Below are positions 1 through 4,769 of a DNA stretch of 7,989 nt, one piece after another (position 1 is the stretch's first letter; each line of letters begins with the position of its first letter). The notes beneath the pieces are model-generated. The model was not told where the DNA came from. It searched no databases and saw only the letters and a list, made by a program, of their open reading frames with translations. The position numbers were made by a program, and so were the translations under genes. The stretch lies in assembly GCA_947486475.1 (NCBI GenBank), contig CANKTR010000041.1:1-7989 (forward strand). Direction: 5' to 3'. This DNA is from Microbacteriaceae bacterium (lineage in GTDB: Bacteria > Actinomycetota > Actinomycetes > Actinomycetales > Microbacteriaceae).

Positions 1-284
1 CCGAGAAATTGACAACGTTATCCCGATCTATCGGCAAGTCGATGTTGGTCGACAAGGGGCTCAATTCGGGGTTCATCGTGACACTCGGAGCTGAACTCGC
101 GGGGATTTCCGGTGACTCGGTAAAGTTCTTCACATTGCCTTACACTGGTGCGGGGATGCTTGGAACTCAATTTGTCGTGCACGTCGACATTCCGAATCTG
201 AGACAAATTCGGAAAAACTTGAGGGACGATACACTAGCAACCTATACACAACCGCCGTTGCCGCCGACGTCGGATTGGCCATAG
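1..284 (+). CDS. LCP (LytR-CpsA-Psr) family protein, C-terminal part
   Basis: The reading frame is open from the window edge to the TAG at 282-284, so only about the last 94 residues of a longer protein are visible. LCP proteins are membrane-anchored phosphotransferases that attach undecaprenyl-linked glycans to the cell wall. The visible part matches the end of an LCP domain: a run of the type GDSVKFFTLPYTGAGM (a hydrophobic strand followed by a TLP-like turn and glycines), then a strand FVVHVDI and an amphipathic helix ending in IRKNLRDD. The tail is short and proline-rich. The catalytic arginine and aspartate region lies upstream, outside the window. The glycosyltransferase gene starts 12 bases downstream, which fits a surface-polysaccharide operon. 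The first apparent start codon at position 9 (TTG) is internal to the gene. The family call rests on the pattern of the C-terminal segment only. Confidence 0.66.
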   Translation, partial: EKLTTLSRSIGKSMLVDKGLNSGFIVTLGAELAGISGDSVKFFTLPYTGAGMLGTQFVVHVDIPNLRQIRKNLRDDTLATYTQPPLPPTSDWP

Positions 285-296
285 GGAGGCGGAAGC

Positions 297-1250
297 TTGA
301 CGGTGAGTACTAGAGCTAGTGCACGTTCATTACTGGTAGTGCTTCCTGTTTATGGCAACGCCGAATTGGCAATAAAGTGCCTGCGTTCATTTGCGCCCGA
401 GGCGCAGGGCGCTCCCGATCGAGTCATCGTCGTGAACGATCGAGGGCCGGAATCCTTGAAGGTCGATAAGGCGTTACGACGCGAATTGGCGACGTACCCC
501 GAGACGTTCCGACTTGCCACGAATTCGGGAAACCTCGGACTTGTCGAAACACTCAACGCGGCACTCAGCTCGGTAGACGTCGAGAACTATGACGTCTTGA
601 TCGTGAATTCTGACATTCTGCTGATACCTGGTGCCATTTCCGAAATGAGACGAATTCTTCGCGGCAATGACACCACGGGAATCGTGTGTCCTCGCAGTGA
701 TAACGCGTCAATCGCTTCAGTTCCGCATCTCGCAGGGTCATCGCGAACCGCCGCGTCACGCGAATACGCGCGATGGGTCACAACCCAGCCCGAATCAATC
801 ACCGTACCGACTGCCGTGGGATTCTGCATGGTCGTACGCGGCGAACTTTTTCGTCAATTCGGTTTTTTCGACACCGTTTTTTCTCCCGGTTACGGAGAAG
901 AGAACGACTTTTCGATGAGAATCAGGCGAGGCGGTTGGCGTGTCGCTTTGGCCAATCGCGCCTTTGCCTTTCACGTCGGTGGGGCGAGCTTCGGACGGGA
1001 CAGTGCCGCCGAACTACAACTTCGAAATGAAATTGTTTTCCGACGGCGTTATCCTCGCTATACGTTCGATCGGGAGATGTACCTCGTCAACGGAACTGGC
1101 TCAGCGCGCGGAAGCCGTCTCGCTATCAAATCGCTCGCGCTCGTGGTCGCCATTGTGAAGACGATTGTGTTCGCCGTTCTAGGACTGGCGCCGCGAAAAT
1201 CAGCGCGGCTTGTTCTCGCAATTCGAAATGCTTTTCACCGGTCCAGATAA
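297..1250 (+). CDS. Glycosyltransferase family 2 (rhamnosyltransferase-like)
   Basis: The gene encodes 317 residues, starting at TTG 297 seven bases after a clear GGGAGG (284-289). It has the GT-A fold signature: the opening strand LLVVLPVYGN (residues 12-21), a nucleotide-binding strand IVVND (44-48), NxGL at about 78, the metal-binding DXD variant NSD (104-106) and the acceptor-site motif GYGEEND (198-204), followed by R and GG residues typical of rhamnosyltransferase-like GT2 enzymes. A hydrophobic stretch at about 279-298 probably docks the protein at the membrane. It should transfer a sugar from a nucleotide donor onto a lipid-linked glycan at the cytoplasmic face. Donor and acceptor cannot be read from the sequence. 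It follows the LCP gene by 12 bases, so the two are probably co-transcribed. Base composition is clearly lower in G+C than in the genes downstream, which suggests an acquired glycan locus. Its stop overlaps a further ATG as TAATG. Confidence 0.9.
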   Translation: MTVSTRASARSLLVVLPVYGNAELAIKCLRSFAPEAQGAPDRVIVVNDRGPESLKVDKALRRELATYPETFRLATNSGNLGLVETLNAALSSVDVENYDVLIVNSDILLIPGAISEMRRILRGNDTTGIVCPRSDNASIASVPHLAGSSRTAASREYARWVTTQPESITVPTAVGFCMVVRGELFRQFGFFDTVFSPGYGEENDFSMRIRRGGWRVALANRAFAFHVGGASFGRDSAAELQLRNEIVFRRRYPRYTFDREMYLVNGTGSARGSRLAIKSLALVVAIVKTIVFAVLGLAPRKSARLVLAIRNAFHRSR

Positions 1251-1372
1251 TGACCGAAGGTGATGCTGTAGTCGTCGTCATTCCGACGACAGTGATGTGT
1301 TCGAACGGTTTCGTCAATAAAACCGATGGTCGATTTCGTCTTCATCGTCGACGGACGGGTTCTGCGGCGTGA
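1250..1372 (+). pseudogene. Probable truncated start of a second glycosyltransferase
   Basis: The stop codon of the glycosyltransferase (1248-1250) overlaps an ATG at 1250 in a TAATG arrangement, the usual sign of translational coupling inside an operon. The frame begins MTEGDAVVVVIPTTVM, which has the charged lead-in and beta strand ending in IPT seen at the start of many GT2 enzymes. After about 20 residues the sequence turns basic and family-like features disappear, and the frame stops at 1370-1372. From 1314 on it lies antisense to the small membrane-protein gene, so only about 1250-1313 is likely to be remnant sequence. The identification is inference from a very short piece; a chance ORF is possible. 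A short inverted repeat (GTCGTCG at 1271-1277 and CGACGAC at 1284-1290) lies inside it but has no T-run. Confidence 0.35.
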
Positions 1373-1487
1373 CGAACTCGGTCGCCCAGCGAAACAGCGC
1401 CACAACGGCCCCGCCGACGACGAGAAAACCGCCCACCACAATGACAAGGCCGATGATCACACCGAACGCAACGTTCCACGAATCCAT
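1314..1487 (-). CDS. Small single-span membrane protein, 57 residues
   Basis: The minus strand reads a 57-codon ORF from ATG (1487-1485) to TGA (1316-1314). The product has a short polar N-terminus (MDSWNVAF), one strongly hydrophobic helix rich in V, I, G and L at about residues 8-32, a junction with arginine (LFRWATE), and an acidic cytoplasm-type tail with DDEDEID at about 47-53. This organised pattern of helix plus acidic tail is unlikely in a chance frame. An in-frame TAG lies only four codons upstream (1499-1497), so this ATG is the only reasonable start. There is no Shine-Dalgarno sequence; instead TAGTCT lies exactly six bases before ATG, which suggests a leaderless mRNA. It is divergent from the phosphatase gene. 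I do not recognise a family, and the function is unknown. Confidence 0.7.
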   Translation of the reverse strand: MDSWNVAFGVIIGLVIVVGGFLVVGGAVVALFRWATEFVTPQNPSVDDEDEIDHRFY

Positions 1488-1493
1488 GTCCCG

Positions 1494-1499
1494 AGACTA
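1494..1499 (-). promoter_or_regulatory. -10 element of a leaderless promoter for the small membrane protein
   Basis: On the minus strand TAGTCT fits the TANNNT actinobacterial -10 pattern and ends exactly six bases before the ATG at 1487, so transcription would start at or next to the first base of the codon. No convincing -35 is visible. The upstream region is shared with the opposing phosphatase promoter. Confidence 0.5.
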
Positions 1500-1527
1500 G
1501 GCGGGGCAACGGACGCGTAACCTGCGC

Positions 1528-1533
1528 GACAAT
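1528..1533 (+). promoter_or_regulatory. -10 element of a leaderless promoter for the phosphatase
   Basis: GACAAT matches TATAAT at four of six positions and ends six bases before GTG 1540. No ribosome binding site precedes that GTG, so a leaderless transcript beginning at the start codon is the simplest reading. The -35 region is weak. Confidence 0.5.
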
Positions 1534-1539
1534 AGAGAT

Positions 1540-2352
1540 GTGTCCACCCAACTTCTTGAGACTGCGCTCGCCATCGCCCGCGAGGCGGCCGCGTTGGCGG
1601 CCGAGCGTCGTCGCGGAATCGTCGAGGTGGCCGACCTGAAGTCGTCCTCGGTGGACGTCGTCACGGCGGTGGACCGCGAGATCGAAGCCTTGATTCGGCA
1701 GCGACTTGCCGAACGCCAGCCGGGCGACGGGTTTTTAGGCGAAGAAGGCGGACACGCCGAACGCACGACGTCGCTCACCTGGGTCGTTGACCCGATCGAC
1801 GGAACCGTCAACTACCTCTACGGGATCCCGCAGTACGCGATCAGCATCGCCGTGGTCGAGGGAGACCCAACCCCGCAGGGCTGGCAGGAAGTGGCGGGGG
1901 TTGTGATTGACGTGTGTAGCGGTCGGGAATTCACCGCAACACGCGGTGGTGGTGCGTTCGCCAATGGAGTGCCACTTGCGGTCAATCGCCCAGAGTCGCT
2001 TGGGCAATCGTTGCTGTCGACGGGCTTCTCGTATTCCCAGACGATTCGGACCCAACAGGCTCAGGTCATGGCCCGAGTGATGCCCCACGTTCGCGATATT
2101 CGACGGATGGGAGCAGCCTCACTGGATCTGACGGCCATCGCCGCCGGCCAGTTGGACATCTATTTTGAGCGAATGTTGCAGCCCTGGGACCACGCCGCGG
2201 GGGTTCTCATCGCGCGCGAAGCGGGTGCCGAGGTGCGCGGGTGGAACGGCGCTGCACCGGACGTCGATTGGCTGTTGGCCGCCCACCCGAAGGTCGTCGA
2301 CGAGATCGAGTCGATACTCGTCGAGTCGGGTGCCCATTTTCCCATCACGTAG
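1540..2352 (+). CDS. Inositol monophosphatase family phosphatase
   Basis: The 270-residue length is normal for the family. These Mg2+-dependent, lithium-sensitive-type enzymes remove phosphate from small molecules such as inositol phosphate, histidinol phosphate or PAP. Visible metal-site motifs are GEEGG (residues 67-71), DPIDGT (84-89, the metal-binding aspartates) and WDHAAG (216-221, the aspartate that activates water), with an intact beta-alpha core between them. In actinobacteria members of this family serve as SuhB/ImpA, HisN or CysQ; the sequence alone does not decide which, and no histidine, sulphate or inositol gene is adjacent. GTG 1540 is chosen because the protein then begins with a normal helix (STQLLETALAIAREAAAL) and because GACAAT sits six bases upstream. 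An ATG two bases earlier is out of frame. The protein is cytoplasmic, with no signal peptide. Confidence 0.9.
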   Translation: MSTQLLETALAIAREAAALAAERRRGIVEVADLKSSSVDVVTAVDREIEALIRQRLAERQPGDGFLGEEGGHAERTTSLTWVVDPIDGTVNYLYGIPQYAISIAVVEGDPTPQGWQEVAGVVIDVCSGREFTATRGGGAFANGVPLAVNRPESLGQSLLSTGFSYSQTIRTQQAQVMARVMPHVRDIRRMGAASLDLTAIAAGQLDIYFERMLQPWDHAAGVLIAREAGAEVRGWNGAAPDVDWLLAAHPKVVDEIESILVESGAHFPIT

Positions 2353-2373
2353 CGCTCGCGCCAAAGCCTCGCT

Positions 2374-2379
2374 TAGGAT
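2374..2379 (+). promoter_or_regulatory. -10 element upstream of the M23 peptidase gene
   Basis: TAGGAT fits TANNNT (four of six to TATAAT) in the 55-base gap after the phosphatase stop. It predicts a transcription start near 2386-2388, beside the ATG at 2388 that opens a seven-codon ORF. The -35 region is not convincing. Because it overlaps the alternative ATG at 2378, its use would exclude that codon as the peptidase start. Confidence 0.4.
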
Positions 2380-2387
2380 GGCTCAGC

Positions 2388-2411
2388 ATGACTTTTCTGG
2401 AGGTCTCGTGA
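2388..2411 (+). other. Seven-codon upstream ORF overlapping the M23 start (GTGA)
   Basis: ATG 2388 opens a frame encoding MTFLEVS and ends with TGA at 2409-2411, overlapping the GTG at 2408 in a GTGA junction. The Shine-Dalgarno sequence for the peptidase (GGAGG, 2399-2403) lies inside this frame. If transcription starts near 2386-2388, the mini-ORF would be read as a leaderless or near-leaderless leader peptide and could couple ribosomes to the peptidase start. It could also be chance. Confidence 0.35.
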
Positions 2412-3511
2412 CATTCGATTCGGATTCGGCGCCTGAGGGCAGTCCCGATGAGTCGCGCCCCGATGATGACGGTTCGGGCCTCTCGAGGCGGGAAATTCGC
2501 CTTCGCGCCGAACAGGAAAAAGTTTCCGCCATTGCGCGCAAGCAGGAACTCGAACGAATTCGGGACGCCGCACTTGCTCGCGCAGCCGAGATTCGCCTCG
2601 AAAAAGAGGCGGCTCGTGTTCGGGAAGCAGACAACGAGCGCTTTCAGCAGCAGGTCAACAACAGTCAACAAATTCCACCACTCGGCTACGCCGAGCGCGG
2701 GCACGAGGGTGCGAAACGACGACTTCGTGACGAAGCGCGCTCCCGGAAACGAGACGAGCCTCGAGCAAAAGTCCCGGCGAAACCGGCCGGCTCCGCCTCG
2801 GCCGCTCGGGCCCATCGTCTTCGAAATGGCGCGGGTCGCGCCGCGGTTCTGATGGTCGTGTCGGGACTGCTCGCGGTGCTCGCGTTACCCGCCACCGGCT
2901 TCAACGTCGAGAACAACGGCTGGGCGGCAGAAAAGGACAATAATGACCAATCGGTCAAGATCACCGCGTCCAGTTCTGAAGCCGAACAAGTGGCGCTCAG
3001 CGAATATGTCGTGACGTCGTACGCGGACCTCCTCAAACTGACCTATGGGGCGTCCCTCGGGTTCAAGTATTCCGTCACCAACAGCGGTCCGATCCGCTGG
3101 CCTTTCCCCGTGGTCGTTCCCATTTCGTCCGGATTCGGAGGTCGCGTCGCACCCTGTTTCGGATGCTCCTCGTACCACCAGGGGCTCGACTTCGACCCGG
3201 TGGAGGGTACGCCGTTCTATTCCATTGCCGACGGCGAGGTCATCGAAGTGAACGACGACACGTGGGGTTACGGCAAGTGGGTTCTCATTCGGCACAACGT
3301 GGGCGATAAAAAGTTCGACAGTCTTTACGCCCACATGATCCGTGATTCAACCGGGGTCAAAGTCGGACAGGAAGTTAAAGTCGGCGACTATATCGGACGG
3401 GTCGGAAACACGGGGACCTCCACGGGCGCCCATCTTCACTTTTCGATTCTTGTCGACGGGGTACACGTCGACCCGTTCGAGTGGCTGAAGAAATACACCA
3501 AGGGGAACTGA
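2408..3511 (+). CDS. Membrane-anchored M23 family peptidoglycan endopeptidase
   Basis: The gene encodes 367 residues from GTG 2408, preceded by GGAGG (2399-2403). An in-frame ATG at 2378 would add ten residues but overlaps the TAGGAT promoter element. Residues about 26-85 form a highly charged, coiled-coil-prone helix with repeated R, E and K; a basic linker follows, then one transmembrane helix at about 145-165. A spacer leads to the M23 (lysostaphin/LytM) domain at about 230-360. The zinc and catalytic residues are intact: H257 and D261 in HQGLD, H309 in YAHM, and H342 and H344 in HLHF, so it should cut peptide cross-links in the wall. Two cysteines in CFGC, just before the first zinc ligand, may form a disulphide. 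Topology is cytoplasmic N-terminal helix, extracellular enzyme. The charged cytoplasmic part might link wall cleavage to the division machinery, as in other actinobacterial coiled-coil/M23 proteins; that is inference. Confidence 0.92.
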   Translation: MTFDSDSAPEGSPDESRPDDDGSGLSRREIRLRAEQEKVSAIARKQELERIRDAALARAAEIRLEKEAARVREADNERFQQQVNNSQQIPPLGYAERGHEGAKRRLRDEARSRKRDEPRAKVPAKPAGSASAARAHRLRNGAGRAAVLMVVSGLLAVLALPATGFNVENNGWAAEKDNNDQSVKITASSSEAEQVALSEYVVTSYADLLKLTYGASLGFKYSVTNSGPIRWPFPVVVPISSGFGGRVAPCFGCSSYHQGLDFDPVEGTPFYSIADGEVIEVNDDTWGYGKWVLIRHNVGDKKFDSLYAHMIRDSTGVKVGQEVKVGDYIGRVGNTGTSTGAHLHFSILVDGVHVDPFEWLKKYTKGN

Positions 3512-3515
3512 CAAG

Positions 3516-3589
3516 TAGCGAGGGCGGGACTTGAACCCGCGACACCACGATTATGAGCCGTGTGCTCTGACCACCTGAGCTACCCCGCC
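3516..3589 (-). tRNA. tRNA-Met (anticodon CAT)
   Basis: A complete 74-base cloverleaf reads on the minus strand. The anticodon loop CTCATAA (3551-3557) is closed by a 5-bp stem with one G-U pair, the anticodon being at 3553-3555. The T arm is GCGGG/CCCGC around TTCAAGT (3524-3540), and the acceptor arms are 3583-3589 and 3517-3523, with wobble pairs including G1-U72. The discriminator is A at 3516. A paired first acceptor position and the sequence resemble an elongator rather than an initiator tRNA. CCA is not encoded. The 3' end lies only four bases from the convergent peptidase stop. Confidence 0.95.
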
Positions 3590-3606
3590 GCGACCTGAAA
3601 AGGCCG

Positions 3607-3678
<72 letters not shown>

Positions 3679-3819
3679 GAGTGCCTCGAAGGCACCCTGC
3701 GAGATTAGCACCCCGAACGGCGTGACACGAAATTCAGAAGCCTATTCCGAGTAACGCGGGAGAGCGGATCGACCCGCGGACCGCGAGCGGAGATGAGCGC
3801 GACACGCCGCGACCACAAG
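3679..3819. other. Gap between the tRNA genes and the micropeptide unit
   Basis: This gap holds the tRNA promoter and leader hairpin (3681-3731). Beyond it, at about 3732-3819, I see no gene; the only structure is a G+C-rich stretch with CGCGGG and CCCGCG arms twelve bases apart (about 3757-3780), which has no T-run. Confidence 0.4.
3681..3731 (-). promoter_or_regulatory. Promoter and leader hairpin of the tRNA-Thr/tRNA-Met transcript
   Basis: On the minus strand TAATCT (3707-3702) is preceded by TGC, forming an extended -10, and TTCGTG (3731-3726) is a weak -35 at an 18-base spacing. The predicted start near 3695 coincides with the first base of a 6-bp hairpin, GTGCCT/AGGCAC with a 3-base loop (3681-3695), which lies directly before the mature 5' end at 3678. 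The hairpin may guide 5' processing of the precursor; that role is inference. Confidence 0.5.
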
Positions 3820-3854
3820 ATGTTGTGAAATGACAGGAATGTCATTCACGACAT
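3820..3854. repeat. Long inverted repeat over the micropeptide promoter (probable operator)
   Basis: The left arm ATGTTGTGAAATGACA (3820-3835) and right arm TGTCATTCACGACAT (3840-3854) are complementary over 15 positions except for one extra A and one G-U-type difference. They are separated by GGAA. The core AATGACA-N4-TGTCATT is a perfect 18-bp palindrome. It covers the -35 hexamer (3830-3835) and reaches the first base of the -10, the place where a dimeric repressor would block RNA polymerase. It lies upstream of the expected transcription start, so a DNA operator is more likely than an RNA hairpin. I cannot assign it to a named regulator. Confidence 0.6.
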
Positions 3855-3859
3855 ATAGT
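3830..3859 (+). promoter_or_regulatory. Near-consensus promoter of the 27-residue peptide gene
   Basis: The -35 ATGACA (3830-3835) matches five of six positions of TTGACA and the -10 TATAGT (3854-3859) five of six of TATAAT, with an 18-base spacer. This is the best sigma-70-type promoter in the window. It predicts a start near 3866-3869 and a leader of about 35 bases ending in a perfect AGGAGG (3893-3898), four bases before ATG 3903. Confidence 0.65.
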
Positions 3860-3902
3860 ATTTCTCCTACGGCTCTACCGCCCCAAACCTTCAGGAGGAA
3901 CT

Positions 3903-3986
3903 ATGGACTTCGACAACGACAGTGTTGGCGGCTATGCGGTTCCCGTCGACCCGATGGACCTGCTGCAGTGTGACAGCTGCCAGTAA
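3903..3986 (+). CDS. Acidic 27-residue peptide with C-terminal CxxC motif, unknown family
   Basis: ATG 3903 follows AGGAGG (3893-3898), a full match to the 16S anti-Shine-Dalgarno core, with a 4-base spacer. The 27-codon frame ends with TAA 3984-3986. The product begins MDFDNDSVGG, continues with the neutral YAVPVDPM and ends LLQCDSCQ. It has six aspartates and no lysine, arginine or histidine, so it is strongly negative. The only two cysteines form CDSC at residues 23-26. There is no hydrophobic helix, so it is not a membrane-acting type I toxin. The gene has its own promoter, operator-like palindrome and terminator and is therefore a monocistronic unit. Possibilities include a zinc- or redox-sensing peptide, a RiPP-like precursor (GG at 9-10 could be a leader boundary, but no modification enzyme is nearby) or a small protein partner. 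I recognise no family; the reading frame itself is well supported by the signals around it. Confidence 0.75.
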   Translation: MDFDNDSVGGYAVPVDPMDLLQCDSCQ

Positions 3987-4001
3987 CTAGCTGAAGCCTC
4001 G

Positions 4002-4043
4002 AGAACCCCGACCACTGCGTAGTGGTCGGGGTTCTTCTTGTCT
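4002..4043 (+). terminator. Strong intrinsic terminator after the micropeptide gene
   Basis: A perfect 15-bp stem (AGAACCCCGACCACT, 4002-4016, with its complement at 4021-4035) closes on a GCGT tetraloop and is followed by the T-rich tail TCTTGTCT. It begins 16 bases after the peptide stop. It separates the peptide unit from the Nudix-like gene, which has its own -10 element. Confidence 0.88.
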
Positions 4044-4069
4044 GACGAGAACTATTCGGCTCGGCGAGT

Positions 4070-4075
4070 GATAAT
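4070..4075 (+). promoter_or_regulatory. -10 element of a leaderless promoter for the Nudix-like gene
   Basis: GATAAT matches TATAAT at five of six positions and ends exactly six bases before ATG 4082. No Shine-Dalgarno sequence precedes that ATG, so the mRNA is probably leaderless. No good -35 at normal spacing is visible. Confidence 0.55.
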
Positions 4076-4081
4076 GAGTGC

Positions 4082-4609
4082 ATGAGCGACGTGCGCACAC
4101 CCGACCCCGCCTGGTTCTCCGACGAGGAGTTCGATGGAATCCGCCGCCGACTTCCGCTCTTGTACGTCGAAGCAGTGCCGGTTCGACTCGATGATGACGG
4201 TTTTGTGACCGACGTCGGCGTCTTGATCCGGGTCGATGAATACGGTGAGATGAGGTCCGCTCTCGTGGCCGGTCGTGTGAAGTTCGGCGAGACCGTCCGC
4301 GAGGCGTTAGCCCGCAATCTCGCCAAAGATCTCGGCGCACTCGCGTTTCCGCAACTTCCGCACAGCACCGTCCCGGCTACGGTCGCCGAATACTTCCCAT
4401 TCCCCGGGCGACTCGTCGACGAACGGCAACACGCGGTCTCTCTCGTTTTCGTCGTTCCGGTTTCCGGTGAGGCGCAGCCCCGGCAGGACGCCCTCGACAT
4501 TCGGTGGATTCCGGTGAGCGACGCGGTTCGCGATTCGATTGACGGTGAGTTCGTGGGCGGCCGTGGCGCGGTCCTTCGCGCCGCCTTAGCCACCGTGTCC
4601 TTCCGCTGA
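4082..4609 (+). CDS. Nudix-like protein of the DUF4916 family, probably non-catalytic
   Basis: The gene encodes 175 residues. The sequence matches the actinobacterial DUF4916 pattern: an N-terminal WFSDEEFDGIRRRLPLLYVEAVPVR block, a Nudix-like core, an AEYFPFP stretch and then RQHAVSLVFVVPVSGE with PRQDALDIRW near the C-terminus. The Nudix box can be aligned at residues 64-86: G64, five residues, E70, seven residues, then R78-N79-L80-A81-K82-D83-L84-G85. The canonical box has RExxEExG, so the first catalytic glutamate is Asn and the metal-binding pair is Lys-Asp. Ordinary Nudix hydrolysis is therefore doubtful, and a binding or regulatory role is more likely; this is inference. It is transcribed from its own leaderless promoter after the micropeptide terminator and followed by a 160-base gap. 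The start is fixed by GATAAT six bases upstream. Confidence 0.88.
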   Translation: MSDVRTPDPAWFSDEEFDGIRRRLPLLYVEAVPVRLDDDGFVTDVGVLIRVDEYGEMRSALVAGRVKFGETVREALARNLAKDLGALAFPQLPHSTVPATVAEYFPFPGRLVDERQHAVSLVFVVPVSGEAQPRQDALDIRWIPVSDAVRDSIDGEFVGGRGAVLRAALATVSFR

Positions 4610-4646
4610 GTAACGATTTCCCTCGCTTCCCGGCTTTCGACATAGT

Positions 4647-4680
4647 TTTCGTTGCGCGATGGGAGCGTGGGCGCACGAAA
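4647..4680. repeat. Imperfect inverted repeat after the Nudix-like gene
   Basis: TTTCGTTGCGC (4647-4657) and GCGCACGAAA (4671-4680) pair over 10 bp with one bulged T, around a 13-base loop. On the plus strand it is followed by GTGTTGTTGTG, which is T-rich but not a clean U-tract, so it could be a weak terminator for the Nudix-like gene or a binding site upstream of the decarboxylase operon. Confidence 0.35.
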
Positions 4681-4736
4681 GTGTTGTTGTGACACGATAA
4701 TCGCGCAAGGGTCTGCCGTTTCACCCCCATCGGCCG

Positions 4737-4742
4737 TACAGT
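4737..4742 (+). promoter_or_regulatory. Candidate -10 element for the decarboxylase-deiminase operon
   Basis: TACAGT matches four of six of TATAAT and predicts a start near 4749, giving a 20-base leader with GGAGG (4761-4765) four bases before ATG 4770. A second candidate, GATAAT at 4696-4701, would give a leader of about 60 bases. The -35 regions of both are weak, so the choice is uncertain. Confidence 0.4.
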
Positions 4743-4769
4743 ATTGCTGTTCACTTCAATGGAGGCGCT

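Noticed and set aside
863..882. Two T6 runs in the glycosyltransferase that could cause slippage and phase variation
   Set aside because: They encode normal FF and VF residues in an intact frame, are short, and no off-frame variant or regulatory logic is visible.
1271..1290. GTCGTCG/CGACGAC hairpin as terminator of the glycan operon
   Set aside because: The 7-bp stem is not followed by a T-run on either strand and is partly a simple GTC/GAC repeat.
1326..1520. Plus-strand frame opposite the small membrane protein
   Set aside because: Its product is rich in D, H and R without any pattern, whereas the opposite strand gives a clear membrane helix and promoter geometry.
3757..3780. CGCGGG/CCCGCG arms as a small-RNA or terminator hairpin
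   Set aside because: The arms are only six bases in a G+C-rich stretch with a 12-base loop and no T-run, so chance is likely.
3820..3854. Reading the inverted repeat as an RNA hairpin with GGAA tetraloop or as a terminator
   Set aside because: It lies upstream of the predicted transcription start of the only gene it could serve and has no U-tract; an operator fits its position better.
3903..4043. The micropeptide as a leader peptide with transcription attenuation of the Nudix-like gene
   Set aside because: I found no alternative antiterminator pairing for the stem at 4002-4035, and the Nudix-like gene has its own -10 element directly before its ATG.
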